A DNA stretch of 64,000 nt from DAOUKH01 sp965207995 (GTDB lineage Bacteria > Chloroflexota > Dehalococcoidia > SHYB01), in the NCBI GenBank assembly GCA_965207995.1, contig OZ242299.1, positions 1,984,001-2,048,000 of the forward strand. Reading direction: 5' to 3'. The notes beneath the pieces are model-generated. The model saw nothing but the letters and a program-made list of their open reading frames with translations, ran no database searches and was not told the DNA's origin. Each line of letters begins with the position of its first letter. Within the stretch, counting starts at the first letter, position 1. A program made the position numbers and the translations under genes. Shown here piece by piece: positions 6,732-16,389 of the stretch.

Positions 6732-9494
6732 ATGCCCGCGAAACCCAAAGCCCGCCCCCGTAAGCCCGCCGCCGGCGGGACGCCGGGCGCGGCCCTGACG
6801 CACCGGGTCCGAAGCTCGAAGATCGCCCTGCTCGCCGTCGCCGCGGCAATCGCCGCGATTGCCGGCGTGGTGACCTGGCAGGTGGAGGCGATCTGGGAAA
6901 CGATCGGCTACGGCGCGGCGGCGGCGGCCGCGATGGCCGTGGTTGTGGTCATCGCCCTGGCCCGGCGCCACCTGCTCGGTGAGCACTGGTACCGCTTCCT
7001 TGGCGTCCTCTTCCTCGGCTTCACCGCTTGGGGCGCGCTCGCCTTCTATCTGCCCGAAAACGGGGCGCTTGCCGAGGACGGCCTCGGCGGCTCGTTCGGC
7101 GCCCTGATCATCGGCGAACGCACCGCCCTCGGCGTGCTCCGCCTCGTGGGCCTGGGCGTCGTCGGCCTTGCCCTGCTCTCCCCCGCCGCCTCGCGCGCCG
7201 CGGCGGTCTATGGCGCTCGAGGGACTGCCGCCGCCGGTAGGCTCATGGGGAGCGGGGCGGCAGCGCTTGGCGCATCCGCCGCCGAGGCGGCCGAGCGGCG
7301 CCGGCAACGCCGTGCCGCAACGCCTCCCTCCCCTCCGCCCTCATGGAGAGCGAACGATGACGGGGGCAGGCGCCCGCTGACCGCCGAGGACGTGATGGAC
7401 CGCAGCGCCCGGCCGCAGGAATCGGCGCGTCCGTTCCCGCCGTCCCCGCTCTTCGCCGACGACTCGCCCCCGCGTGCCCCGCGCCCGCAGCCGTCGTCCG
7501 CGTCCTCCCATGTGCCCCAGGCCATCCCGCTGGACGATTACCGGCCCACCACCGGGCCCATCGAAGACGATGCGGCGAACGAGTCACCGCCCAGTGACTT
7601 CTATAGTGACGACGACGCGAGCAAGTACCGCGCGAGCGAGTACGAATTGAACGAGTACGACGCCGACGGCGAGGAGTCCCCCGACACCGGCCGAGAGCGT
7701 GACTCCGACCCCTTCATCGCCGACATGCAAGACCTGCTCGACGAAATGGACGCCCTCGAAGGCGAAGACGACGACCTCGACGGCATTCGTCTCCTAGACG
7801 ACATGGATGATTTCGAAAACGAGGACGACCTCGACGATTTCGACGAAGCGGACGAGCTGGAGGAGGCCCCGGCGGCGGCCGCCCCCTCCGCCGACGCCGC
7901 CTCCTACCTGGGAGAGACCGCCGGCGACTGGCGCCTGCCCGCCGTCGAGCTCCTCGACCACGCTCCTGTCATGGGCCCCTCCGGTATCGACAACGATTCG
8001 AAGGCCCGCGCCATCGAAGACGCCCTCGCGAGCTACAACATCGAGGCCAAGGTCGTCGAGATAAACCCCGGTCCCGCCGTGACGCAATTCGGCATCGAGC
8101 CCGGTTGGATCCGCAGGTTCAAGGAAGTCCGCGTCAAGGATGCCGATGGAAAGCAGCTCCTCGACGAACACGGCCGACCCGTCGTGCGCCGGGAGGAGAC
8201 GGCGCGGACACGCGTCAAGGTCGATGCCATCGCCAACCTGGATAAGGACCTCGCGCTCGCCCTCGCCGCGTCGAGTATCCGCATCGAAGCGCCGATACCG
8301 GGCAAGCCGCTCGTCGGCGTCGAAGTCCCCAACGAGGAGTTCGAGTTCGTCAGCCTTCGCGGCGTCATCGAGTCGCCGCTCTTTGCCAAGATGCGGGCGA
8401 AGACCAAACTCGCCGTCGCGCTAGGCAAGGGCAGCGGCGGCGACCACGAAGTCGCCGACCTCGCCAAGATGCCCCACATCCTCATCGCGGGCTCGACCGG
8501 CAGCGGCAAGAGTGTCAGCATCAACGCCCTGCTCGCCAGCCTCCTGATGCAGGCCTCGCCCCAAGATCTGCGCCTGATCCTCATCGACCCGAAGCGCGTC
8601 GAGATGGCGCCCTACGCCAGCCTGCCCCACCTGCTTATGCCGGTGATCCTCGACGTCGACAAGGTCGTCTCCGCGCTGCGCTGGGCCATCAACGAGATGG
8701 ACGAACGGTACAAGAAGTTCTCGTCCATCGGCGCGCGTAACATCGTCTCCTACAACGACAACAAAAAGGTCGTCGAGCCGCTGCCCTACATCGTCATCGC
8801 TATCGACGAGCTCGCCGACCTCATGATGGCCGCCCCCTACGACGTAGAGCACGCCCTGACGCGTCTGGCCCAGCTTGGACGCGCCACCGGGATCCACCTT
8901 ATCGTGGCCACTCAGCGGCCCTCGGTCGACGTGGTAACCGGGCTGATCAAGGCGAACTTCCCGACTCGCATGAGCTTCGCCGTCTCCTCGGTCACCGACT
9001 CCCGCACCATCCTCGATACCGGGGGCGCCGAGAAGCTGCTCGGTAAGGGCGACTCGCTCTACCTGCCACAGGATGCGCCGAAGCCGAAGCGGGTCCAAGG
9101 CGTCTTCGTCTCCGACCGCGAGCTCGAGCGCATCATCCGTGCCTGGAATAGCCAGAACACCGACAGCAAGCCCGCGCACGTGCGGGTTGACAGCGGTGGC
9201 GAGGATGCGGCGCAGGCCCCGCCGCCCGCCGCGTCTCCGCCAGTTGGGGGGACCGGTCCCGCCGCGCCGGCCGGGCCGCCAGAGGCTAAGCCCCTTGCCC
9301 ATCCAACGCTCAGCGAGATCATCGCCGAGGACGAGGCCATGGACCCCCTGTACGAGGAGGCCAAGGCCATCGCGGAGCGGGCCTCGAATGTGTCGCCTTC
9401 ACTCCTGCAGCGGCGGCTGAGGATTGGCTATAATAAGGCCCGGAGCCTCATTGAAATGCTTGAGGAGGAGGGGCTCATCGAACCCGCCGCTTAG
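6732..9494 (+). CDS. ftsK: DNA translocase FtsK/SpoIIIE
   Basis: Membrane-anchored hexameric DNA pump that moves chromosome termini through the division septum. 920 residues. The N-terminus is basic, followed by four membrane segments (about 28-46, 55-75, 87-108, 133-150), then a long Pro-rich and very acidic linker (200-400; many Asp/Glu runs), then the motor: Walker A AGSTGSGKS near 586, Walker B IAIDELADLM near 688, ATQRPSVDV near 735. The gamma winged helix (SPSLLQRRLRIGYNKA) closes the protein at about 865-918. The ATG directly follows the rnj stop. Confidence 0.96.
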   Translation: MPAKPKARPRKPAAGGTPGAALTHRVRSSKIALLAVAAAIAAIAGVVTWQVEAIWETIGYGAAAAAAMAVVVVIALARRHLLGEHWYRFLGVLFLGFTAWGALAFYLPENGALAEDGLGGSFGALIIGERTALGVLRLVGLGVVGLALLSPAASRAAAVYGARGTAAAGRLMGSGAAALGASAAEAAERRRQRRAATPPSPPPSWRANDDGGRRPLTAEDVMDRSARPQESARPFPPSPLFADDSPPRAPRPQPSSASSHVPQAIPLDDYRPTTGPIEDDAANESPPSDFYSDDDASKYRASEYELNEYDADGEESPDTGRERDSDPFIADMQDLLDEMDALEGEDDDLDGIRLLDDMDDFENEDDLDDFDEADELEEAPAAAAPSADAASYLGETAGDWRLPAVELLDHAPVMGPSGIDNDSKARAIEDALASYNIEAKVVEINPGPAVTQFGIEPGWIRRFKEVRVKDADGKQLLDEHGRPVVRREETARTRVKVDAIANLDKDLALALAASSIRIEAPIPGKPLVGVEVPNEEFEFVSLRGVIESPLFAKMRAKTKLAVALGKGSGGDHEVADLAKMPHILIAGSTGSGKSVSINALLASLLMQASPQDLRLILIDPKRVEMAPYASLPHLLMPVILDVDKVVSALRWAINEMDERYKKFSSIGARNIVSYNDNKKVVEPLPYIVIAIDELADLMMAAPYDVEHALTRLAQLGRATGIHLIVATQRPSVDVVTGLIKANFPTRMSFAVSSVTDSRTILDTGGAEKLLGKGDSLYLPQDAPKPKRVQGVFVSDRELERIIRAWNSQNTDSKPAHVRVDSGGEDAAQAPPPAASPPVGGTGPAAPAGPPEAKPLAHPTLSEIIAEDEAMDPLYEEAKAIAERASNVSPSLLQRRLRIGYNKARSLIEMLEEEGLIEPAA

Positions 9495-9519
9495 CCGGCG
9501 GGGTGCCGGGGGCAGGGCG

Positions 9520-11328
9520 ATGGCGGAAGAGACCGAAATCCTCTCCGCGGAAACGCTGGCCGAGGAACTGGAAGAGCAAACGGACCGCTGCCTGCACTGC
9601 GGCGCCGATATCGAGCACGCCCCCGCCTACACGCGCTACCGCGTCTGCCCCCAGTGCCGGTTCCACTACAACCTCCCCGCGCTGCGGCGCATCAACCTGC
9701 TGACCGACGCCGGGACCTTCCGCGAGATGAACCAATCGCTGGTCCCGCTCGACCCGCTCTCCTTCTCCGACCACCTCTCCTACCGCGACCGGCTCTCGCA
9801 GGCGCAGAGCGTCACCGGCCTGCTCGAAGCGGTGGTGACCGGCACGGCCAATATCGGCGGGATTCAGTGCGTGCTTGCCGTGACCGACTTCGGCTTCATG
9901 GGTGGCAGCATCGGCAGTGCCGTCGGCGAGAAGATCGCCCAGGCCGCCGAGGCCGCGGTGCGGCAGCGCATCCCCTTCGTTCTTGTCGCTTCCGGCGGCA
10001 CGCCGCGGATCCGCGAGGGCATGCTGTCGCTGATGCAGATGGCAAAGGTCGTCACGACGCTGAAGCGCCTTCGCAAGAAGCAGGTCCCGTTCATCGCGGT
10101 ACTGGCGAGCCCGTCGTCAAGCTATCTGTTCTCATCGGCGGCCAGCATGGCCGACGTAGTCTTGGCCGAACCTGGGGCCCTGATCGGCTTCGTCCCCAAA
10201 AAGGTCGTCGAACGGGCATCCGACAAGGAAAGCCTTCCCAAGGACTACCACACGGCCGAGTTTTACCTGCGGCACGGCGCCGTCGACGCCATCGTCGACC
10301 GGCAGCAGCTGAAGCAGCACCTAGCGCTTCTGCTTGATCTATTCAGCGTGAAGTTCCGCCTCACCATTGCCAACCGGGCGCGCCTGCGTGCCCAGGAGGC
10401 GCCGCAGGCTCCGGCCTGGGAGCGCCTGCAACTGGCGCGGCATGAGAAGCGCCCGTCTGCCCGCGACTTTGTCGAGCGCATCACCTCGAACTTTGTCGAG
10501 CTCCATGGTGACCGGGTCAGCGCCGACGATCAGGGCATGATGATCGGTATGGGATACCTCGCCGGCGAGGCGGTCATGGTCATCGGTAACGACCGGGGCC
10601 GCGACGACGACGCCGGGGCCGCCCGCGTGACACCGGCGGGCCTCCGCAAGGCCCAACGAGCCCTGCGCATGGCCGAACGCTTCAAGCTCCCCGTAATCAC
10701 GCTGATCGACACACCCGGCGTCTTGCAGTCCATCGAGGCCGAGGAGCAGGGCATCGCCGCCGTCGTCGGCGAGACGATCAGCAGAATGTCCGACCTCAGA
10801 ACGCCGATCATCTCCGTCATCATCGGCGAGGGCGGAAGCGAGGCGGCCATCGCGCTCAGCGTCGCCGACCGCATCCTCATGCTGGAGAACGCCATCTTCA
10901 CGCCGATCACTCCGGAAGCGGCGGCGCTCATCCTCTACCGCGACCCCGACAAGGTCGAAGAGGTCGCCGAGGCCCTGAAACTGACGGCGTACGACTGCCG
11001 CACCTTCGGCATCGTCGACGTGGTCGTTCCCGAGCCGGAGGACGGCGCGCACACCAACTTCGACGCTGCGGCGCGCCAACTCGAGCGGATGCTGGTGCAG
11101 TCGCTTCTCGACGTACAGACGGGGTTTAGCTTCAGTATGCTGCGCAAGCGGTTCCGCAAGTTCCGCGAGATTGGCTCCTTCAGCACCTATTTCCAGGCCA
11201 CGCTTGCCAACGAGGTCACGCAATTCCAGGGCTCCATGTCCAAGGGCCTCCGCGATTTCAAGGACCGCCTCACCGGCAAGGAAGCCGGCCCGCCCGAGCC
11301 GCCCAACTTCCCCACCGGCCTCGACTAG
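9520..11328 (+). CDS. accDA: acetyl-CoA carboxylase carboxyltransferase, fused beta-alpha subunits
   Basis: Carboxyltransferase of acetyl-CoA carboxylase, making malonyl-CoA for fatty acid synthesis. One 602-residue chain joins both subunits. The AccD part (about 1-285) has a zinc ribbon (CLHC near 25, CPQC near 44) and GGSIGSAVGEKI and ASGGTPRIREG motifs; the AccA part (about 300-602) has ARDFVERI, ELHGDR, DTPGV and IGEGGSEAAIALSVADR. ATG 9520 follows the ftsK stop by 25 bp; a longer reading from 9424 would overlap ftsK. In many bacteria accD and accA are separate genes. No biotin carboxylase or BCCP gene is in the window. Confidence 0.93.
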   Translation: MAEETEILSAETLAEELEEQTDRCLHCGADIEHAPAYTRYRVCPQCRFHYNLPALRRINLLTDAGTFREMNQSLVPLDPLSFSDHLSYRDRLSQAQSVTGLLEAVVTGTANIGGIQCVLAVTDFGFMGGSIGSAVGEKIAQAAEAAVRQRIPFVLVASGGTPRIREGMLSLMQMAKVVTTLKRLRKKQVPFIAVLASPSSSYLFSSAASMADVVLAEPGALIGFVPKKVVERASDKESLPKDYHTAEFYLRHGAVDAIVDRQQLKQHLALLLDLFSVKFRLTIANRARLRAQEAPQAPAWERLQLARHEKRPSARDFVERITSNFVELHGDRVSADDQGMMIGMGYLAGEAVMVIGNDRGRDDDAGAARVTPAGLRKAQRALRMAERFKLPVITLIDTPGVLQSIEAEEQGIAAVVGETISRMSDLRTPIISVIIGEGGSEAAIALSVADRILMLENAIFTPITPEAAALILYRDPDKVEEVAEALKLTAYDCRTFGIVDVVVPEPEDGAHTNFDAAARQLERMLVQSLLDVQTGFSFSMLRKRFRKFREIGSFSTYFQATLANEVTQFQGSMSKGLRDFKDRLTGKEAGPPEPPNFPTGLD

Positions 11329-11357
11329 GCTCCCTCCCGTAGGGGCGTCCCCTTCGG

Positions 11358-11417
11358 CCTCTCCCCCTCTGGGGGAGACTGAGAGAGGGCACGCGCCCGC
11401 AGGGCGCGTCGGAGGGG
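11358..11417. repeat. dispersed intergenic repeat, module A
   Basis: CCTCTCCCCCTCTGGGGGAG, then ACTGAGAGAGGGCACGCGCC and a GCAGGGCGCGTCGGAGG tail; nearly the same as the copies at 4117 and 44335. Lies between the accDA stop and the next gene. Confidence 0.8.
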
Positions 11418-11529
11418 TGTGCAGGGGCGGCTGGCGCCAAGGTCACCGCGCGAAGCCCGCTTCCTTGACGCCGCGCCGCGCCGCTTCCTAATATCCGGTG
11501 GCGCGTTTTCGCGCCGCCGGAGGCAGCAC

Positions 11530-12282
11530 ATGGCAGACCGAGTCGCGATCGTGACGGGCGCGGCGCGCCCTTGGGGGCTGGGCCGGGCTTCCGCCCTCGG
11601 ACTCGCCCGCGAGGGCTACGACATCGTCGTCGCCGACATCCGCGAGGACTGGGGCGCGGAGGCGGTCGAAGCTATACAAGGCGAGACCGGACGGCGCGCC
11701 GCGTTCATCCCGACCGACGTATCGAAAAAGGCGAGTGCGGAGGCGCTCATGCAGGAGGCCGAGGCCTCAATGGGCCGCATCGACGTGCTCGCCAATGTCG
11801 CGGGCGTCATGGTCAACGAGCGCATCGACGCGATGACGGAAGAAGGAATGGACCGACAGATCGCGATTAACCTGCGGGGGGTGATTCTGATGAGCCAGGC
11901 GGTGGTCCCGGCCATGAAGCGGGCCGGCGGCGGGCGCATCGTCAACGTCTCGTCGGGAGGCGCCCTGAAGCCGCTCAAGGGGACCGCCGTCTATTCGGCC
12001 ACCAAGGCGGGGGTGATCGCCTTCACCAAAGTCCTGGCGTGGGAGGTCGCCCCCCACAACATCGTCGCCACGGTAGTCGCCCCTGGCGTGATCGGCACCA
12101 ACATGGGCCGCGAAGAGGGCCCGCCCGAAGAGATCTTCAACCAACAGCGCCGCGACTTCCCCTTTGGCCGGCCGATGCGGCCCGAGGAGGTCGCCGAGGT
12201 CGTCGTCTATGCCGCGACCTGTCCTAACAACGCCCTGGCGGGACAGACGCTGCACGCCAACGCCGGCGTCTACATGGTCTAA
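11530..12282 (+). CDS. SDR family NAD(P)-dependent oxidoreductase
   Basis: Classical short-chain dehydrogenase of 250 residues. Cofactor motif TGAARPWGLGRA at 9-20, NVAG near 90, NVSSGG with catalytic Ser near 140, YSATKAG with catalytic Tyr/Lys near 153. ATG 11530 has GGAGG 7 nt upstream (11519-11523), preferred over the longer reading from 11419. The zinc alcohol dehydrogenase follows 39 bp downstream, so the two may oxidise the same kind of alcohol; the substrate is unknown. Confidence 0.9.
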   Translation: MADRVAIVTGAARPWGLGRASALGLAREGYDIVVADIREDWGAEAVEAIQGETGRRAAFIPTDVSKKASAEALMQEAEASMGRIDVLANVAGVMVNERIDAMTEEGMDRQIAINLRGVILMSQAVVPAMKRAGGGRIVNVSSGGALKPLKGTAVYSATKAGVIAFTKVLAWEVAPHNIVATVVAPGVIGTNMGREEGPPEEIFNQQRRDFPFGRPMRPEEVAEVVVYAATCPNNALAGQTLHANAGVYMV

Positions 12283-12321
12283 CGCCGCGCTACCACGCGA
12301 GTACGAAACGGAGAAAGCGAC

Positions 12322-13410
12322 ATGAAAGCAGCCCTCTTCCACGAAGCCCACGCCCCGCTCAGCATCGACGACATCGAGATCGCCGACCCCATCGGCAAGG
12401 AGACCATCGTCCGCACCGTCGCTAGCGGCGTCTGTGGCAGCGATGCGCACATCATCGACGGCTTCATCCCCGGGATGCGCGGGCCGATGGTGTTGGGCCA
12501 CGAGGCTGCCGGCGTCGTCGAGGAGGTCGGCCCCGACGTCACCTACGTAAAGCCCGGCGACCACGTGATCACCTGCCCCTCGATCTGGTGCGGCGAGTGC
12601 GAAACGTGCCTGCGCGGCTACCCCTACCTGTGCGACAACCGTCAGCAGCGCGCGCCGGACGAGCCCCCGCGGCTGAGCAAGGATGGCCAGCCGATCGCCC
12701 AGTTCACCAACGTGGCCAGCTTCGCCGAGCGCATGGTCATCGCCGAGCGCGGCCTCCTGAAGGTCGACGACGACCTGTCGCTGGAGAGCGCGGCGCTGAT
12801 CGGCTGCGGCATCCTCACCGGGCTCGGCGCGGCGCTGCGGACGGTAAGGGTCGAGGCCGGCTCCACCGTCGCCGTCTTCGGCGCGGGCGGCGTCGGGCTA
12901 GCCGCGGCGCAGGGCGCCTACATCGCGGGCGCGAGGACGATCATCTCCGTCGACATCAACGAGTACAAAATGGCGACGGCGAAGGAGTTCGGCGCCACCC
13001 ATGCCGTCGACGCCTCGCAGACCGACCCCGTCGAGGCGATCAAGGATATCACCGGCGGCGCGGGCGTCGACTACGCCTTCGAGGCCATCGGCAACGCCAC
13101 CACGGCCGAGCAGGCCTTCGCCTGCGTCCGGCCCGTCGGCGGGACGGCCGTCCTCATCGGCTTCTTCCCGATGACGGCCCGCCTCGACCTGCCCGCGGCG
13201 GCGTTCATCACCGAGAAGCGGCTCGTCGGCAGCCGCATGGGGTCGAACCGCTTCCGCCTCGACATGCCGGCCTACCTCGACCTCTACCGTCAGGGCCGCC
13301 TGAAGCTCGACGAGCTGGTGACCAAGAAGCGAACACTCGACGACGTCAACGCCGCCTTCGACGACATGAAGACCGGCGCCGTCACCCGTACCGTCCTGAC
13401 GTTCGACTAG
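12322..13410 (+). CDS. zinc-dependent alcohol dehydrogenase (MDR superfamily)
   Basis: Medium-chain dehydrogenase of 362 residues. Catalytic zinc ligands are seen in GVCGSDAH (near 36) and GHEAAGVVEE (near 60); structural zinc cysteines are in CGECETCLRGYPYLC (near 91-105). The Rossmann motif FGAGGVG is near 190. GGAGAAAG precedes ATG 12322. It forms an operon-like pair with the upstream SDR. An NAD(P)-linked alcohol or polyol substrate is likely but cannot be named. Confidence 0.92.
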   Translation: MKAALFHEAHAPLSIDDIEIADPIGKETIVRTVASGVCGSDAHIIDGFIPGMRGPMVLGHEAAGVVEEVGPDVTYVKPGDHVITCPSIWCGECETCLRGYPYLCDNRQQRAPDEPPRLSKDGQPIAQFTNVASFAERMVIAERGLLKVDDDLSLESAALIGCGILTGLGAALRTVRVEAGSTVAVFGAGGVGLAAAQGAYIAGARTIISVDINEYKMATAKEFGATHAVDASQTDPVEAIKDITGGAGVDYAFEAIGNATTAEQAFACVRPVGGTAVLIGFFPMTARLDLPAAAFITEKRLVGSRMGSNRFRLDMPAYLDLYRQGRLKLDELVTKKRTLDDVNAAFDDMKTGAVTRTVLTFD

Positions 13411-13419
13411 GCGTCTAGC

Positions 13420-13899
13420 CTAACGGAAGATCAGGACCGACGTGCCGCGGGCGATGAGGTCGCCGCGCTGGTTCGTGTACTCCGACGCCAGCGTGACCAA
13501 GATTAGCTTGCCGCTGCGGCCGTGCTTCTCCTCGATATCCGCGACGCGCTCCCGTTCGGTGATCACGTCGCCCACGCGCACCGGCGCGAAGAGCTCCGTC
13601 TCCTGCGAGCCCGCCAGCGTCCGCCCCACGATGCCCGGCACCGCGAAGCCGACGTACTGGCCGTCTTCGGCCAGCGACGACTCGGGTACAACCGGCCGCG
13701 TCGCGGCGGCGTGAAACATCGGTGGGGCGGCGAGGTCCTCGTCGCTCGCCGCCTGGGCGGCGGCGTAAGCCTCGTCATCGCCCACGCCCACGATGTACTC
13801 CAGGATGTGGCGCCGCGACACGACGTCGCTAACGTAAACCCGCTCGGCCCCGATTCCCTCGCGGGCTTCGGGCGTCATGTACGGCGTCTCCGGCGTCAT
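13420..13899 (-). CDS. MaoC/FAS1-like dehydratase domain protein
   Basis: Single hotdog-fold domain of 159 residues resembling the N-terminal half of MaoC-type hydratases: ...YIVGVGDDE..., APPMFHAA, GRTLAGSQETELFAPVRVGDVITERERV, then ...EYTNQRGDLIARGTSVLIFR. Such proteins add or remove water on enoyl-CoA thioesters, often as a two-subunit enzyme. It is downstream of the molybdenum hydroxylase gene, 13 bp away on the same strand, so probably in its operon. No partner C-terminal hotdog gene is adjacent. Confidence 0.78.
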   Translation of the reverse strand: MTPETPYMTPEAREGIGAERVYVSDVVSRRHILEYIVGVGDDEAYAAAQAASDEDLAAPPMFHAAATRPVVPESSLAEDGQYVGFAVPGIVGRTLAGSQETELFAPVRVGDVITERERVADIEEKHGRSGKLILVTLASEYTNQRGDLIARGTSVLIFR

Positions 13900-13912
13900 C
13901 GACCGGGCACCC

Positions 13913-16237
13913 CTACGGTACGGTCCGGAGCGCTTCGAGGACGTTGGTGGGCGACATAGGAAGGCTCGTCATGCGGACGCCCGTCGCGTGGTAGACGGCG
14001 TTGGCGATGGCCGCCGCCGGCGGCACGACGGGCACCTCGCCGACGCCCCGCAGTCCGAAGGGATGTCCCGCATTGGGCACCTCGACGAACACCGTGTCGA
14101 TCATGGGGAGGTCGTAGGAGGTCGGCATACGGTAGTCGAGGAAGCTGGCGTTCAGCATTTCCCCATCGTCGTCGAGGACGTACTCCTCGGTCAGCGCCCA
14201 CCCGATACCTTGCGCCGCGCCGCCCTGCATCTGCCCTTCAACATAGCTCGGGTGCGCCGCCTGCCCGACGTCCTGCACCGCCGTGTAGCGAATGACTTGG
14301 ACCCTGCCCGTCTCCGGGTCGACCTCCACGTCGACGATATGGCCTGCATAGGCGGGGCCGATCTTGGTCGCGTTGGTAGAGGCCGAGGCGCTCACCCGCC
14401 CGCCCGTCTTGGGCAGTTGCGCCGCCATCTCCTTGAAGCTAAGCCGCTCGCTTGGGTCCTTGCCGTTGATGAAGAAGCCGTCCTCGAAACGGATGTCCTT
14501 CGGCTGCAGCTCCCAAAGAAGGGCGGCCCGGCGGACCATCTCGTCCCGCACCTTCTCCGCCGCCGTGATCGCGGCGATGCCGGTGGCGAAGGCGGTGCGG
14601 CTGCCGCCGGTCCAACTCGTGAAGCCGACGCTGTCGGTGTCGCCGATGGTGGGGGCCATGTCCTCGGCGTCGATGCCGAGCACCTCCGCCGCCTGCATCG
14701 CCACCGCGGGGCGAGTCCCGCCGATGTCCACTGAGCCGGTGATGATGCTCACCGTGCCGTTGTCGTTGACGCTGAGGGTGGCCGACGAGTCGCCGCCGCC
14801 GTTGCCCCAGAAGCCGACCGCGACGCCGCGCCCGCGGCTGGGCCCGCCAAGCGGGGCTGTGTAGTGCGGGTGGCGCTTCATCGCCTCCTCGACCTCGATG
14901 CAGCCCACGCGGGGCAGGGTGATGCCGGTGGGGGCGCGGTCGCCCTCTTTGGCGGCATTCTTGAGACGGAAGTCGAGCGGGTCCTGCCCGAGGGTCTCGG
15001 CGATCTCATCCATCAGGGTCTCAACGGCGAAGGCCCCCATGGCCGATCCAGGCGCGCGGTACGCCTCCACCTTGGGGCGGTTGACGATGACGTCGTAGGC
15101 GTCGACCAGCATGTTGTCGATCTTGTACGGCGCGAGGGCCGTCGAGGCGGCTCCGCCCACGGGCGAGCCAGGCAGTGCGCCGGCCTCGAACGCTAGGTAC
15201 AGCTGCGCCGCAGTGATGCGCCCCTCGGCGTCCACGCCGACCTTGGCCTTCATGTAGGTGCCCGACGTCGGCCCGGCGCCGGCGAAGACGTCCTTGCGTG
15301 TCATCGCCGACTTCACAGGATGCCCTGTCTTCCGAGACAGGACGGCGCAGATCGGCTCCAGGTGCAGGTTGAGCTTGGCGCCAAAGCCGCCGCCGATCTC
15401 CGTCGGTATCACCTTCACGTGGTTGGCGGGGAGATCGAAGACCTCCGCTAGCGTCGGGCGGATCATGAAGTGGCCCTGCGTGCTGGTCCAGACGGTGAGC
15501 TTGCCGTCGGGCGCCCAGTAGGCCGTCGACGCGTGGGGCTCGATGTAGCCGGGATGCACCGCGCTTGTGTCGTACTCGCGCTCGAAGACGCGCGCCGCCT
15601 CGGCGAAACCCGCCTCGAGGTCGCCGCGCTCGAAGCGCAGGTGGCTGGCGATGTTGCTGTTCACGCCGGTGTCGGTGCCTGGCGTGAAACGCGCCTGGAG
15701 GGAGCGCGTGGTCATCGTCTCGTGGACGATGGGCGCGTCGTCGGCCATAGCGGAGCGGACGTCGAAGACGGCGGGCAGGAACTCGTACTCGACCTCGATC
15801 CTGTCGAGCGCCTCCTCGGCCTCGTGGGGGCTGGCGGCGGCGACCGCGGCGACGGCGTGCCCGCGATAGATCGCCTTCTTACTGGCGATGACGCTTTCGG
15901 CGCTCATGCGGGGGTCGCCGAGCAACCTGGTGAATCCCAGGTCGCGCTTGTGGACGATGGGCAGGTCGTCGGCGGTCATGACGGCGCGGACGCCGGGCAT
16001 GGCGAGCGCCTTGCTCGTGTCGATGGAGAGGATGCGCGCGTGGGCGTGGGGGCTGCGCAACACCTTCGCGTGAAGCAGGCCGGGGAGCAGGGTGTCGGCC
16101 CCGTACTTGGCCCGCCCCGTGACCTTGTCGAGGCCGTCGTGGCGGATCGGCCGAGTTCCCACCACCTTGTACTTCGACGTGTAGTCGCGGGTGGTGTAGG
16201 CGGGTGCGGAGTCTCTGCGGTCGGCGGTCGTGGTCAT
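13913..16237 (-). CDS. xanthine dehydrogenase/CoxL family molybdopterin-binding large subunit
   Basis: Molybdenum hydroxylase catalytic subunit of 774 residues, hydroxylating aldehydes, purines, N-heterocycles or CO depending on clade. Visible: an N-terminal domain with DKVTGRAKYGADTLLPG, GGGFGAKL near 283, YRAPGSAMGAF near 395, and the catalytic Glu region GVGEVPVVPP near 742. No CO-dehydrogenase AYRCSFR signature is present (the equivalent reads EAYRAPGSAMG), so CO oxidation is unlikely. The usual FAD and 2Fe-2S subunit genes are absent on both sides, so the enzyme must use subunits encoded elsewhere. Confidence 0.93.
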   Translation of the reverse strand: MTTTADRRDSAPAYTTRDYTSKYKVVGTRPIRHDGLDKVTGRAKYGADTLLPGLLHAKVLRSPHAHARILSIDTSKALAMPGVRAVMTADDLPIVHKRDLGFTRLLGDPRMSAESVIASKKAIYRGHAVAAVAAASPHEAEEALDRIEVEYEFLPAVFDVRSAMADDAPIVHETMTTRSLQARFTPGTDTGVNSNIASHLRFERGDLEAGFAEAARVFEREYDTSAVHPGYIEPHASTAYWAPDGKLTVWTSTQGHFMIRPTLAEVFDLPANHVKVIPTEIGGGFGAKLNLHLEPICAVLSRKTGHPVKSAMTRKDVFAGAGPTSGTYMKAKVGVDAEGRITAAQLYLAFEAGALPGSPVGGAASTALAPYKIDNMLVDAYDVIVNRPKVEAYRAPGSAMGAFAVETLMDEIAETLGQDPLDFRLKNAAKEGDRAPTGITLPRVGCIEVEEAMKRHPHYTAPLGGPSRGRGVAVGFWGNGGGDSSATLSVNDNGTVSIITGSVDIGGTRPAVAMQAAEVLGIDAEDMAPTIGDTDSVGFTSWTGGSRTAFATGIAAITAAEKVRDEMVRRAALLWELQPKDIRFEDGFFINGKDPSERLSFKEMAAQLPKTGGRVSASASTNATKIGPAYAGHIVDVEVDPETGRVQVIRYTAVQDVGQAAHPSYVEGQMQGGAAQGIGWALTEEYVLDDDGEMLNASFLDYRMPTSYDLPMIDTVFVEVPNAGHPFGLRGVGEVPVVPPAAAIANAVYHATGVRMTSLPMSPTNVLEALRTVP

Positions 16238-16389
16238 CGAATCGCTCCTCCGTCGGCAGCCAGGGCCGCACGCCTAGTATGGTGGGAAACGCGGCAGTGC
16301 GCTATGTGCCGGAGGTTGTCTTGTCACGGCCCGCCTCGGGCAGCTAGGGTATCGTGTGTCAGACTTGGTCGGTGGACGGAGGGCGCGTG

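Noticed and set aside
4719..7307. 862-codon open frame antisense to the glycosylase, rnj and ftsK genes
   Set aside because: It is antisense to three genes with clear catalytic motifs; long antisense frames are expected in high-GC DNA and the product is low complexity.
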